This document shows positions 52,664-62,922 of a stretch of 64,000 nucleotides of DNA, one piece after another. Origin of the DNA: Mesorhizobium zhangyense (lineage in GTDB: Bacteria; Pseudomonadota; Alphaproteobacteria; Rhizobiales; Rhizobiaceae); contig NZ_JAAKZG010000009.1 in NCBI RefSeq assembly GCF_011045115.1, positions 124,001 to 188,000 of the forward strand, in the 5' to 3' direction. The translations under genes were made by a program, and so were the position numbers. Each line of letters opens with the position of its first letter. Within the stretch, counting starts at the first letter, position 1. The notes under the pieces were generated by a model, which was not told the origin of the DNA, made no database searches, and saw only the letters and a program-made list of their open reading frames with translations.

Positions 52664-55450
52664 ATGCAGCAACGCAAGTCATCGCAAGGTTTCAAGCGCA
52701 AGGAATTGGTCGGAAAACTTAATCCGACCTGCGTGCGCGCCTTCAAGGCAGCGGCGGATGCAGCAAAGCTCCGCGGCAATCCTTATGTGGAACTTGTCCA
52801 CTGGATCGAGCAACTTGTGTTGTCGGACAGGGCAGACGTGCAGCTCATCCTTGCCGATGCTAGCGTCGATGCGAGCCGTCTGGCCGCCGATATGTCCCGC
52901 GCCATCGACAAGCTGCCCTATGGCGCGACGTCGATCGAGGAATTCTCCGATCACATCTTCCACGCCATCCAGGAAGCCTGGAACCTGGCGTCGATCGAGT
53001 TCGGCGCGGATGAGGTTCGCGGCGCCTATGTGATCCTGGCCGCCCTGAAGACACCGGTGCTCGATGGGCTTCTCTCCAAGATCAGTCCCGAGTTCGACAA
53101 GATCGATGCCGACGGCGTCATCGCGCGGCTGGACGATGTCGTGTCCGGTTCGCTTGAGGCGGCCGGGCCTGCACCGGTTGCCGAGGCCGCACCTGTTCGC
53201 CGCGCTCCGGGAGGCGATTCCGCCCTTGCCAAATATTCGACCGACCTGACCGCAAGAGCCCGTGAGGGCAAGCTCGACGCCGTGGTGGGCCGCGATCCCG
53301 AGATCAGGCAGATCGTCGATATCCTGATGCGCCGCCGCCAGAACAACCCGATCCTGACCGGCGAGGCTGGCGTCGGCAAGACGGCGGTGGTCGAGGGCTT
53401 TGCGCTGCGTATCGCTGAGGGCGACGTGCCGCCGATGCTGCAGAATGTCAGCCTGCGCATGCTCGATATCGGGCTGATGCAGGCCGGCGCGAGCGTCAAG
53501 GGCGAGTTCGAGAAACGGCTCAAGGCTGTGATCGACGAGGTGCAGTCCTCCGAGACGCCGGTGATCCTGTTCATCGACGAGGCTCATACGCTGATCGGGG
53601 CGGGCGGTGCCGCCGGCACCGGTGACGCCGCCAACCTGCTCAAGCCTGCACTCGCGCGCGGTGAGTTACGCACAATCGCCGCCACCACCTGGGCCGAATA
53701 CAAGCAGCATATCGAGAAGGACCCCGCACTCACCCGCCGCTTCCAGACGGTCAAGGTCGACGAGCCCGACGAGGCCGCCGCCATTCTGATGCTACGCGGC
53801 GTTGCCGGCACGCTCGAAAAGCACCATCAGGTGCAGATACTCGACGAGGCAATCGAGACGGCAGTGCAGCTTTCGCACCGCTACATTCCGGCCCGCCAGC
53901 TTCCCGACAAGGCGGTGAGTCTGCTCGACACAGCCTGCGCCCGTGTTGCGATCTCGCAGCATTCGCGACCCGCTGAGGTGGAAGACCTGATGCGCCGCCG
54001 GCAGGCGCTGGAGGTGGAAAAGGGCATTATCGGCCGCGAAACCGCGATCGGCATTGATGCCGTCGAAAGGCAGGCCCGCGTCGACACCGGCATTGCCGAA
54101 ACCGACGCCGCCCTGGCCGCCGCTGAGGCACGCTGGGAACGCGAAAAGACCGTTGTTGCCGATATCCTGGAGGTTCGCGCGAAGCTGCGCGGCGAGGGCG
54201 TTCCGCTCGATGCCGTCACGACGGGGCAGGAGGCTCCTGCCGAAAACGAAACGGAAAAGCAGCCCGTTGCCGAATTGGTCGGCGCTGAAGCTCCAGTGAG
54301 CGTTGAGGAGGCTCCGGTCATCGCAGAACTGCCGCCGGAAGCCGAGGCTACGCCTCCCGACAACACCGCCGATCTGGCGCGGCTCAAGGAACTCATGGCC
54401 GAACTCGCCGAGATGCAGGGCGAAACTCCGCTGATCCTGCTTTCCGTCGACCGCAACGCGGTTGCCTCGGTCGTGCAGGACTGGACCGGCATTCCGACCG
54501 GGCGGATGCTGACCAGCCAGACCGAGAAGGCGTTGCGTCTCGCCGGCGTGCTGGCCGAGCGCGTCGTCGGCCAGGATCATGCCATGGAGATGATCGCCAA
54601 GCGCGTGCAGATCAGCCGCGCCGGCCTCGGCGCGCCGGAAAAGCCGGTCGGTGTCTTCCTGCTGTGCGGCCCGTCGGGTGTCGGCAAGACCGAGACAGCA
54701 CTTGCCCTTGCCGAGACGCTCTATGGCGGCGAGCAGAACCTCATTTCCATCAACATGTCGGAGTTTCAGGAAGCGCACACCGTCTCGACGCTCAAGGGCG
54801 CGCCCCCGGGCTATGTCGGCTACGGTAAGGGCGGCATCCTCACCGAAGCCGTGCGACGCCGGCCCTATTCGGTGATCCTGCTCGACGAGGTCGAGAAGGC
54901 GCATCCCGACGTGCACGAAATCTTCTTCCAGGTCTTCGACAAGGGCATGATGGACGACAGCGAGGGGCGGCGGATCGATTTCCGCAACACGCTCATCCTG
55001 CTGACCTCCAATGTCGGCTCCGAAGTCATCATGCACAAGACCGAAGGCGGCCAGAAACGCGAGGACATCGAAGACCTCGATGCCTCTCTGCGCGCACCGC
55101 TGCTGAAGGTTTTCCCGGCGGCGTTCCTCGGGCGCGTCGTCACCATTCCATACTATCCGCTGTCCGGCTCGATGATCGAGGCGATAACGCGCATTCAATT
55201 CGCCAAGATCGCGCGGCGGCTGCGCGCCAGTCACGATGCCGAACTGGTCATCGGCGACGGCGTGATGGAAATGATCAAGGCGCGCTGCACTGAGATCGAA
55301 TCAGGCGGCCGCATGATCGACGCCATCCTGACCAACACGCTGCTGCCCAGCATGAGCCGTGGCGTGCTGAACCGCTCCATCGACGGCGAAAAGCTGGCGA
55401 AGGTCACCGTCGGCGCATCCGACGAGGGTTTCACCTACGCCTTCGAATAG
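52664..55450 (+). CDS. tssH: T6SS sheath-recycling AAA+ ATPase TssH (ClpV)
   Basis: A 928-residue ClpV. The N-terminal domain (about 1-160) binds sheath protein. AAA-1 has Walker A GEAGVGKT (233-240) and FIDEAHTL. A coiled middle domain carries a long acidic insert (about 520-570, rich in Glu/Ala/Pro). AAA-2 has GPSGVGKT and ILLDEVEKAHPD. It unfolds contracted TssB/TssC sheaths for reuse. It is the only core T6SS gene on the plus strand of this half, divergent from tssA. Confidence 0.96.
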   Translation: MQQRKSSQGFKRKELVGKLNPTCVRAFKAAADAAKLRGNPYVELVHWIEQLVLSDRADVQLILADASVDASRLAADMSRAIDKLPYGATSIEEFSDHIFHAIQEAWNLASIEFGADEVRGAYVILAALKTPVLDGLLSKISPEFDKIDADGVIARLDDVVSGSLEAAGPAPVAEAAPVRRAPGGDSALAKYSTDLTARAREGKLDAVVGRDPEIRQIVDILMRRRQNNPILTGEAGVGKTAVVEGFALRIAEGDVPPMLQNVSLRMLDIGLMQAGASVKGEFEKRLKAVIDEVQSSETPVILFIDEAHTLIGAGGAAGTGDAANLLKPALARGELRTIAATTWAEYKQHIEKDPALTRRFQTVKVDEPDEAAAILMLRGVAGTLEKHHQVQILDEAIETAVQLSHRYIPARQLPDKAVSLLDTACARVAISQHSRPAEVEDLMRRRQALEVEKGIIGRETAIGIDAVERQARVDTGIAETDAALAAAEARWEREKTVVADILEVRAKLRGEGVPLDAVTTGQEAPAENETEKQPVAELVGAEAPVSVEEAPVIAELPPEAEATPPDNTADLARLKELMAELAEMQGETPLILLSVDRNAVASVVQDWTGIPTGRMLTSQTEKALRLAGVLAERVVGQDHAMEMIAKRVQISRAGLGAPEKPVGVFLLCGPSGVGKTETALALAETLYGGEQNLISINMSEFQEAHTVSTLKGAPPGYVGYGKGGILTEAVRRRPYSVILLDEVEKAHPDVHEIFFQVFDKGMMDDSEGRRIDFRNTLILLTSNVGSEVIMHKTEGGQKREDIEDLDASLRAPLLKVFPAAFLGRVVTIPYYPLSGSMIEAITRIQFAKIARRLRASHDAELVIGDGVMEMIKARCTEIESGGRMIDAILTNTLLPSMSRGVLNRSIDGEKLAKVTVGASDEGFTYAFE

Positions 55451-55590
55451 ATCCGGGGTTCTTCGCCGCTCGATAATGATGTGCACTGCACAATCTTTGG
55501 CCTTGCCTGTTTCCTGATGCGAAAATAGGCTTCCTCGCCATGCGGTGCGGCTGTAGAACAGCCGGGATCAATCCAACAAGAGGCGTCAAA

Positions 55591-56631
55591 GTGAAAAGAG
55601 TTCAAACCATTGTCATGGCTGCTGCGGCCTGTCTCGCGGCTTCCATCGCCGCCGCACCCGCCTGGGCGCAGTCCAAGACGCTGACCATTTCCTGGTGGGG
55701 CTTCAACGGCGACAAGCTGGACGAATACATCATCAAGCCGTTCAAGGAGAAATGCGGCTGCGAGATCGTGTTCGAGACCGGTAACAACGCCGACCGCCTC
55801 AACAAGATCAAGATCCGCGGCGGTGAGGGCGTCGATGTCGCCTATTTCACCGACGCCTATTCGCAGATCGGCATCGCCGGGGGCCTGTTCCAGCCGGTCG
55901 ACAAGGCGAAGCTGCCCAATCTCGCAGGCATCTACGACATGGCCAAGGCGCCGCAGGGCGATTTTGGTCCGGCCTACACGATCGGCCGCGTCGGCGTGAT
56001 CTACGATTCGGCCAAGGTGAAGACGCCGATCACCTCGTGGAACGATCTGTGGAAGGAAGACTTCAAGAGCCAGCTGTCGCTGCCCGGCATCACCACGACC
56101 GCCGGCCCGATGGCGGTGATGATCGCTGGCGCCCATGCCGGCGTCGATCCCTTCGCCGACAGCGACGCTGCCTTCAAGGCCGTCGAGGAACTGAAGCCGA
56201 ATGTGGTGAAGAACTACAACACCGGCTCCGAACTGGTGAACCTGTTCTCGACCGGCGAGATCACTACCGCTGTCGCCCAAGATTTTACCCTCGCGCAGAT
56301 CCAGGCAGCCGTTCCGACCGCCGTCTGGGCCGATCTTTCGGATGGCGCGATCGCGACGCTTAACACCGTCAACATTCCCAAGGGCGCGGCCAATGTTGAG
56401 CTGGCGCATGAGTTCATCAACTTCATCCTGTCGCCGGAAGTACAGCAAAAGACTGCCGAAAACGGTGTCGATGCGCCGGTCGTCACCTCGGTCAAGCTGA
56501 CCCCGGAACAGGCCAAGCTCTGGACCTACGGCGCAGACATGATCGCGTCGCTCAAGCCGGTGGACTACGAAAAGCTCAACGCCGCCAAGACCGATTGGGT
56601 CGACCGCTGGAATGAAGTGTTCGGGATGTAA
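55591..56631 (+). CDS. ABC transporter periplasmic substrate-binding protein, spermidine/putrescine type
   Basis: A 346-residue extracellular solute-binding protein of the PotD-like family. It starts with GTG at 55591 (AAGAGG eight bases upstream), which gives a clean signal peptide ending APAWAQ; an ATG at 55540 would add 17 unlike residues. Mature motifs include ISWWGFNGDKLDEYIIKPF and VAYFTDAYSQIGIAGGLFQP. It is first in a gene set with two permeases and an ATPase. The substrate is unknown; the family carries polyamines and related small organic amines, and the following amidohydrolase and peptidase may process it. Confidence 0.9.
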   Translation: MKRVQTIVMAAAACLAASIAAAPAWAQSKTLTISWWGFNGDKLDEYIIKPFKEKCGCEIVFETGNNADRLNKIKIRGGEGVDVAYFTDAYSQIGIAGGLFQPVDKAKLPNLAGIYDMAKAPQGDFGPAYTIGRVGVIYDSAKVKTPITSWNDLWKEDFKSQLSLPGITTTAGPMAVMIAGAHAGVDPFADSDAAFKAVEELKPNVVKNYNTGSELVNLFSTGEITTAVAQDFTLAQIQAAVPTAVWADLSDGAIATLNTVNIPKGAANVELAHEFINFILSPEVQQKTAENGVDAPVVTSVKLTPEQAKLWTYGADMIASLKPVDYEKLNAAKTDWVDRWNEVFGM

Positions 56632-56663
56632 GTGCTGGCCCAAGGGCGGTCGCATATGGAATT

Positions 56664-56807
56664 CGACCCCCACTCCGTCTCGGCTTCGCCGAGCCACCTC
56701 TCCCCCGATCGACGGGGGAGAGGAAACGCCGTCCGCAAGCTTGGCACCTTTCCTCTCCCCTTTTGAGGGGGAGAGGTGGCGCGCGAAGCGCGACGGAGTG
56801 GGGGTCG
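56664..56807. repeat. 144-base palindromic intergenic repeat (family 1)
   Basis: Perfect 14-base ends CGACCCCCACTCCG (56664-56677) and CGGAGTGGGGGTCG (56794-56807) enclose further paired arms (CCACCTCTCCCCC and GGGGGAGAGGTGG), so the whole element can fold as a long hairpin. It fills most of the 333-base space between the substrate-binding protein and first permease genes. This type of element is common in rhizobial genomes. It could reduce read-through or stabilise the upstream message. Outside the repeat, 56808-56964 shows nothing else. Confidence 0.85.
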
Positions 56808-56964
56808 GCTGCGCCGTATACGATTGCCCTGCTCAAAGTCCTGTACCAAGCCTTTTGCGGCGTTTTGCCCCTTTCTTGGCGGACCAAGGAAGGGTAGCAG
56901 ACCTGATGCAATCGATTATCGAGCCTGAGCGAGGCTCGGCAATGACAAAAGAGACCTGACTTCC

Positions 56965-57792
56965 ATGCTGAAACGCTATGCCGGATGGTGGCTCGCCGCG
57001 CCCGCGACGCTGGTCGTTCTGGTCTTCCTCGTCCTGCCGGTGGTCGCCACCATCGGCACCACATTCGGCGAAACCGCCGGCATCTTCGCGCCCTATTCCT
57101 CCTTCTTCGGCAGCGGTTTCCGCCGCAGCGTGCTGTGGCGCACGCTGGAAATATCGCTTGCCACCACCGCCATCTCGCTCATCGTCGGCTTCCTCACCGC
57201 CTATGTCGTGTCGAAGTCGCCGGGCAAGTTGAAAAGCCTGCTTATCATCGCCGCCGTCTTTCCGCTGCTCACCGGCGTCGTCGTGCGCTCCTTCGCCTGG
57301 CTGATCATCCTCGGCAAGAACGGTATCCTCAACAGCTTCCTGATCGGCATCGGCGTGACCTCCGAGCCGTTTGCGATGCTCTATACGCAAGGTTCGGTCA
57401 TCGTCGCGATGGTCTACCTCTTCGTGCCGCTGATGATCCTGACGCTGGTCGGCGTGCTCGAAAACATCCCCGAGGATGTCGTGCAGGCATCCGCCTCGCT
57501 GGGTGCTACGCCCGCAGGCACGTTCCGGCAGGTCATCCTGCCGCTGGCGGTGCCGGGCCTGATCGTCGGCGCGGTGCTGGTCTTCACCGGCTCCTTCACT
57601 TCCTATGCGACCCCGCAACTGCTCGGCGGCGAGCGCCAGATGGTCATGGGCACGCTCATGTACCAGCGCGCCATGGTCTCCTTCGACTGGGTCGGCGCCT
57701 CCACCATCGCCGCGATCATGGTGGTGATAACGGTCACCGTCGTGCTGGCCATGAGCCGCGTTGCGCGGCGTCTCAACCCGATGGCGACATGA
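56965..57792 (+). CDS. ABC transporter permease (PotB-like)
   Basis: A 275-residue inner-membrane permease with six predicted helices and the EAA motif region (VVQASASLGATPAGTFRQVI) that contacts the ATPase. It begins LKRYAGWWLAAPATLVVLV. It follows the substrate-binding protein after a palindromic repeat and overlaps the second permease by 4 bases (ATGA). Confidence 0.92.
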   Translation: MLKRYAGWWLAAPATLVVLVFLVLPVVATIGTTFGETAGIFAPYSSFFGSGFRRSVLWRTLEISLATTAISLIVGFLTAYVVSKSPGKLKSLLIIAAVFPLLTGVVVRSFAWLIILGKNGILNSFLIGIGVTSEPFAMLYTQGSVIVAMVYLFVPLMILTLVGVLENIPEDVVQASASLGATPAGTFRQVILPLAVPGLIVGAVLVFTGSFTSYATPQLLGGERQMVMGTLMYQRAMVSFDWVGASTIAAIMVVITVTVVLAMSRVARRLNPMAT

Positions 57793-58580
57793 TGACCACA
57801 CGCATCAATCCCCTGCTGATCCTGTTCACGATCCTGGTCTACATCTTCCTGACCGGCCCGCTGATCATCGTGCTCGGCGCGTCCGTCAGCGACACGACCT
57901 ACCTGACCTTTCCGCCGCAGGGCCTTACGCTGCGCTGGTTCGAGAACATCTTTGAAATCAGCGCCTTCCGGCGCACCATTGTCACCAGTCTTGAGCTTGC
58001 CATTTTGGCCACCGGGCTGGCCCTCCTGATCGGCATTCCGGCCGCCTATGCGCTCAACCGCTATCGCATCCAGCTCCCGACATGGCTCTCCACCGTCTTC
58101 GTGCTGCCGATACTCGTGCCGGAAATCGTGCTCGGCTTCTCGCTCTTGAAGTCGGTCGCGGTCGGCGCCAGCGCGCCGATTTTCGCGACGCTACTCATCG
58201 GCCACACGCTGCTGGTGCTGCCCTATTGCGTCCGCGTCATCTCGGCGAGCCTCGCTTCCTTCGACTTTTCCATCGAGGAAGCGGCGATCAGCCTCGGCAG
58301 CCGGCCGCTGAAAACCTTCTTCACCATCGTGCTGCCCAATGTCCGCTCGGGCGTGATCGCGGCCTTCATCCTCGCCTTCATCACCTCGATCAACGACGTC
58401 TCCACGTCGCTGTTCCTGACCGGCCCCGGCATCTCGACGCTGCCGATCCAGATTCTCGCCCATGTCGAGCAGTTCTTCGACCCGACCATTGCGTCGGTGT
58501 CGGTGCTCTTGATGTTCCTCACCGTCGCCGTCATGGCGATCGTCGAGCGCACGCTCGGCCTTACCTTTCTTGCGAAATGA
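57789..58580 (+). CDS. ABC transporter permease (PotC-like)
   Basis: A 263-residue permease, starting MMTTRINPLLILFTILVY, with six predicted helices and an EAA motif (EEAAISLGSRPLKTFFTIVL). It overlaps the first permease by 4 bases, and the ATPase gene starts 4 bases after its stop. It forms the transmembrane channel with that partner. Confidence 0.93.
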   Translation: MMTTRINPLLILFTILVYIFLTGPLIIVLGASVSDTTYLTFPPQGLTLRWFENIFEISAFRRTIVTSLELAILATGLALLIGIPAAYALNRYRIQLPTWLSTVFVLPILVPEIVLGFSLLKSVAVGASAPIFATLLIGHTLLVLPYCVRVISASLASFDFSIEEAAISLGSRPLKTFFTIVLPNVRSGVIAAFILAFITSINDVSTSLFLTGPGISTLPIQILAHVEQFFDPTIASVSVLLMFLTVAVMAIVERTLGLTFLAK

Positions 58581-58584
58581 AACC

Positions 58585-59646
<1,062 letters not shown>

Positions 59647-59668
59647 GTTGTCTGCGATGATTGAGCAT

Positions 59669-59850
59669 AGCGCTCTACGTTGCCCCCCTCTGGCCTGCCG
59701 GGCATCTCCCCCACAGGTGGGGAGATCAGCCTTCACGTCAGCTTTCGCTAATCTCCAGCGTCCCAGGATAGGCGGGACGAATGACGCTGCTAATCTCCCC
59801 ACCTGTGGGGGAGATGGCCGGCAGGCCAGAGGGGGGCGCCGTAGAGCGCT
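59669..59850. repeat. 182-base palindromic intergenic repeat (family 2)
   Basis: Ends AGCGCTCTACG (59669-59679) and CGTAGAGCGCT (59840-59850) are perfect inverted copies. Next come paired arms CCCCCTCTGGCCTGCCGG and CCGGCAGGCCAGAGGGGG, then ATCTCCCCCACAGGTGGGGA and its near-complement, around a short unpaired centre. It fills the 228-base gap between the ATPase and amidohydrolase genes. It is a different family from the repeat at 56664. Confidence 0.87.
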
Positions 59851-59874
59851 TGCCGTGCAAGGATTGCGGCCCCA

Positions 59875-61197
59875 ATGACCACGCTCCTCACCAACGCCCT
59901 AATCCTCCCCTGCACCTCCGACATGCCCGTCATCGAACGCGGCCATATCCACATCGAAAACGACACGATCAAAGCCGTCGCCACAGGCCCTGCACCGCAA
60001 ATCCCCGGCGCCAACATCATCGACGCGAACGGCGATCTCATCATGCCCGGCATGGTCAACCCGCATTGCCACATGGCCATGAGCCTGTTTCGCGGGCTCG
60101 GCGAAGATGTCGACGACCGGCTCTACCGCTACATTCTCCCGCTGGAGCGCAAATTCGTGCGGCCCGAGGCGGTTCGCGCCGGTACGGCGCTTGCCGCACT
60201 CGAACTGATCGAAAGCGGTGTCACCACCGTCGCCGACATGTACTACTTCGAAACGGAGGTCGCCCGCGTGGTCGACAAGGCCGGCATTCGCGGCGTGCTC
60301 GGCCAGACGCTCGCCGATTTCGATCCACCCGACCACAACAGCTTCGACGAAGGTTTTGTCCTCGTCGAGCAACTGGTGGCGGAATTCTCCGGCCACGACC
60401 GCGTCATCCCCTCCATCGCGCCGCATGCGCCTTACTCCACCGGCATGGCGGTCATGGAGCGCGTCGCGCGCTGGGCCGATGATCATCCTGATGTGCCGGT
60501 GCAGATGCACCTCGCCGAGACCGATGCCGAGATGGACTGGGCCGCGAAGCTCGGCGGCCTGCGCCCGGTCGAAGCGGTTGAAAAGGCCGGGTTACTGCGC
60601 AAGGGCCTGATCTGCGCGCATTGCCTCTATGTCAACGACAGCGACATGGAAAAGATGGCGCACGCCCAAGTCTGCGTCGCACACAACGCGCGGTCGAACG
60701 GCAAGGCGGGCAGGGGCATTGCCCCGGTCGAGGCCATGCGCAAGGCCGGCATTCCCGTTGGCATCGCCACCGACGGCCCGATGAGCGGCAATACGCTCGA
60801 TCTGTTCTCGCAATTCGCACCGGTTTCGATGTTCCAGAAACTGCTCGGCCACAGCCGCAAGCCGATGCCCTCCGTCGAGGTCATCCGCATGGCCACCATC
60901 GAGGGCGCTAAGGTGCTCGGGCTGGACGAAAAAATCGGCTCGCTGGAACCCGGCAAGAAGGCCGACCTCATCCGCATCGATCTCTCGCCGGCGCGCATGC
61001 AGCCGATCTACGACATCTATTCGACACTGGTCTTCGCCACCATGCCGACCGACGTGCGCGACGTGATGGTGGCCGGCCAATGGCTGATGCGCGACCGCGA
61101 AGTGTTGAGCCTGGAGCGCAAGATAGTGCTACGCGACGCGCTTCAGGTCGCCAGCGCCTTCAAGGCCGAGATGGCCCGCATTGATGCTGCCGGCTGA
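59875..61197 (+). CDS. Amidohydrolase, TrzA/MtaD-like deaminase family
   Basis: A 440-residue metal-dependent hydrolase of the ATZ/TRZ and S-adenosylhomocysteine/5'-methylthioadenosine deaminase family. Metal ligands appear as HCH (His64, His66), the His in QMHLAETDAE, and the Asp in ATDGPMSGNTLDL; VAHNARSNGKAG is also typical. It deaminates or dechlorinates ring amines in this family; substrate unassigned. It lies after the transporter and 32 bases before the M20 peptidase gene, suggesting breakdown of the imported compound. Confidence 0.88.
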   Translation: MTTLLTNALILPCTSDMPVIERGHIHIENDTIKAVATGPAPQIPGANIIDANGDLIMPGMVNPHCHMAMSLFRGLGEDVDDRLYRYILPLERKFVRPEAVRAGTALAALELIESGVTTVADMYYFETEVARVVDKAGIRGVLGQTLADFDPPDHNSFDEGFVLVEQLVAEFSGHDRVIPSIAPHAPYSTGMAVMERVARWADDHPDVPVQMHLAETDAEMDWAAKLGGLRPVEAVEKAGLLRKGLICAHCLYVNDSDMEKMAHAQVCVAHNARSNGKAGRGIAPVEAMRKAGIPVGIATDGPMSGNTLDLFSQFAPVSMFQKLLGHSRKPMPSVEVIRMATIEGAKVLGLDEKIGSLEPGKKADLIRIDLSPARMQPIYDIYSTLVFATMPTDVRDVMVAGQWLMRDREVLSLERKIVLRDALQVASAFKAEMARIDAAG

Positions 61198-61229
61198 CGC
61201 CGCAGCCAAGCAACGACAGGACAAAAGCA

Positions 61230-62636
61230 GTGAACACGAACGACGCGAAAAACCATCTCGACAAGGTGCTCGACACCATCGACGCCAATATCGATGCCAG
61301 CATCGAGCGCCTGTTCGAGCTGATCCGCATCCCCTCCGTTTCGACCGATCCGGCCTACGCCGCCGACTGCCGCCGCGCTGCCGATTGGCTGGCAGGGGAG
61401 CTTTCCGGCCTCGGTTTCGAAGCTTCCGTGCGCGACACCGCGCGCCATCCGATGGTCGTCGGGCACGACCACTCGGGCGAGGGGCCGCATGTCTTGTTCT
61501 ATGGCCACTACGACGTCCAGCCGGTCGATCCGCTGTCGCTGTGGAACTCCGACCCGTTCGAACCAAAACTGGTGCCGCAGCTCAATGGCGACACCCATAT
61601 CGTCGCGCGCGGCGCCTCCGACGACAAAGGCCAGTTGCTGACTTTCGTCGAGGCATGCCGCGCCTGGAAGGCGGTCACCGGCAAGCTGCCGATCCGGGTT
61701 TCGACGCTGTTCGAAGGCGAGGAAGAAATTTCGAGCCCGAGCCTCGCGCCCTTCCTCGAAAAGACCAGTGAGGAACTCAAGGCCGATGTCGTGCTGGTCT
61801 GCGACACCGACATGTGGGACGCCGAGACACCGGCCGTCACCACCATGCTGCGCGGCGTGCTGAAGGAAGAAATCGAAATCACCTGCGCCGACCGCGACCT
61901 GCATTCCGGCATCTACGGCAATGCCGCGCGCAACGCGCTTCAGGTCCTGTCCGACATCATATCCAGTCTGCGCACGCCGGACGGCGGCGTCGCCGTCGAA
62001 GGCTTTTATGATGGCGTCGAAGAACTGCCGGCGGCAGTGAAGGCGCAGTGGCAGCGGCTGCCCTTCGACGAAAAAGGTTTCCTCGGCGATGTCGGCCTCA
62101 GCATCCCGGCCGGCGAAAGGGGCCGCTCGATCCTCGAGCAGGTCTGGGCGCGGCCGACTTGCGAAATCCATGGCATAATCGGCGGCTACACCGATGAAGG
62201 TTTCAAGACCGTCATTCCGGCAAAAGCCAAGGCAAAACTGTCTTTCCGTCTGGTCGCTGGCCAGGATCCCGAAAAGATACGCGTCGCCTTCCACACCCAT
62301 GTCCGGGCGCGCATGCCGGAAGACTGCAAGGTCGAATTCCTCGACCACGGCGCCAGCCCCGCCACTGTCATGCCGATCGACGGCGCGTTGCTGCAAAAGG
62401 CGCTTGGCGCGCTCACAGTGGAATGGGAGCGCGAGGCGGCAATCGCCGGCACCGGCGGCTCGATCCCGATCCTCGGCGAATTCAAGCGCAAGCTCGGCAT
62501 GGATTCGCTGCTCATCGGCTTCGCCCGCTTCGACAACCGCATCCACAGCCCGAACGAGAAATACGACCTGTCGAGCTACCGCAAGGGCATCAGGTCCTGG
62601 GCGCGGATATTGGCGGCGTTTGCGGAGCGGGATTGA
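61230..62636 (+). CDS. M20-family metallopeptidase (dipeptidase-like)
   Basis: A 468-residue M20/M25/M40 peptidase. Metal and catalytic motifs are intact: LFYGHYDVQPVDP, RGASDDKGQLL, EGEEEISSPS and VCDTDMW. A dimerisation domain occupies the middle (about 205-320). It starts with GTG at 61230 behind CAGGA. No signal peptide, so it is cytoplasmic and probably cleaves small peptides or N-acyl amino compounds brought in by the adjacent transporter. Confidence 0.92.
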   Translation: MNTNDAKNHLDKVLDTIDANIDASIERLFELIRIPSVSTDPAYAADCRRAADWLAGELSGLGFEASVRDTARHPMVVGHDHSGEGPHVLFYGHYDVQPVDPLSLWNSDPFEPKLVPQLNGDTHIVARGASDDKGQLLTFVEACRAWKAVTGKLPIRVSTLFEGEEEISSPSLAPFLEKTSEELKADVVLVCDTDMWDAETPAVTTMLRGVLKEEIEITCADRDLHSGIYGNAARNALQVLSDIISSLRTPDGGVAVEGFYDGVEELPAAVKAQWQRLPFDEKGFLGDVGLSIPAGERGRSILEQVWARPTCEIHGIIGGYTDEGFKTVIPAKAKAKLSFRLVAGQDPEKIRVAFHTHVRARMPEDCKVEFLDHGASPATVMPIDGALLQKALGALTVEWEREAAIAGTGGSIPILGEFKRKLGMDSLLIGFARFDNRIHSPNEKYDLSSYRKGIRSWARILAAFAERD

Positions 62637-62643
62637 TGCTAAA

Positions 62644-62911
62644 GGGGTGCGTCCTTCGAGGCTCGCCCATTCAAATGGGCGGCTAACAGGATTGCGCCCT
62701 GCGGGCTCGCACGTCAGGATGAGGGCGGACGTGCTACGCCCGAACCAGGTTCTGCAACGCTTTGACGTGTTACGATGGTGTCAGGCGAAATCCGCGAAAC
62801 GCTCTTGAACATGAGGACCGCAACCGACCTCCCTCATCCTGAGGTGCGAGCCCGCAGAGCCGCGAAGGTGTGTCGCAAACCTCAACGGGCGAGCCTCGAA
62901 GGACGCACCCC
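62644..62911. repeat. 268-base palindromic intergenic repeat (family 3)
   Basis: Perfect 25-base inverted ends: the copy at 62644-62668 (GGGGTGCGTCCTTCGAGG and on) pairs with 62887-62911. A second pair of arms (CAGGATGAGG and CCTCATCCTG) lies further in. It fills the 286-base gap between the convergent M20 peptidase and adenine deaminase genes and could end transcription from both sides. This third family is unrelated to the other two repeats. Confidence 0.88.
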
Positions 62912-62922
62912 AAAACCAAGCC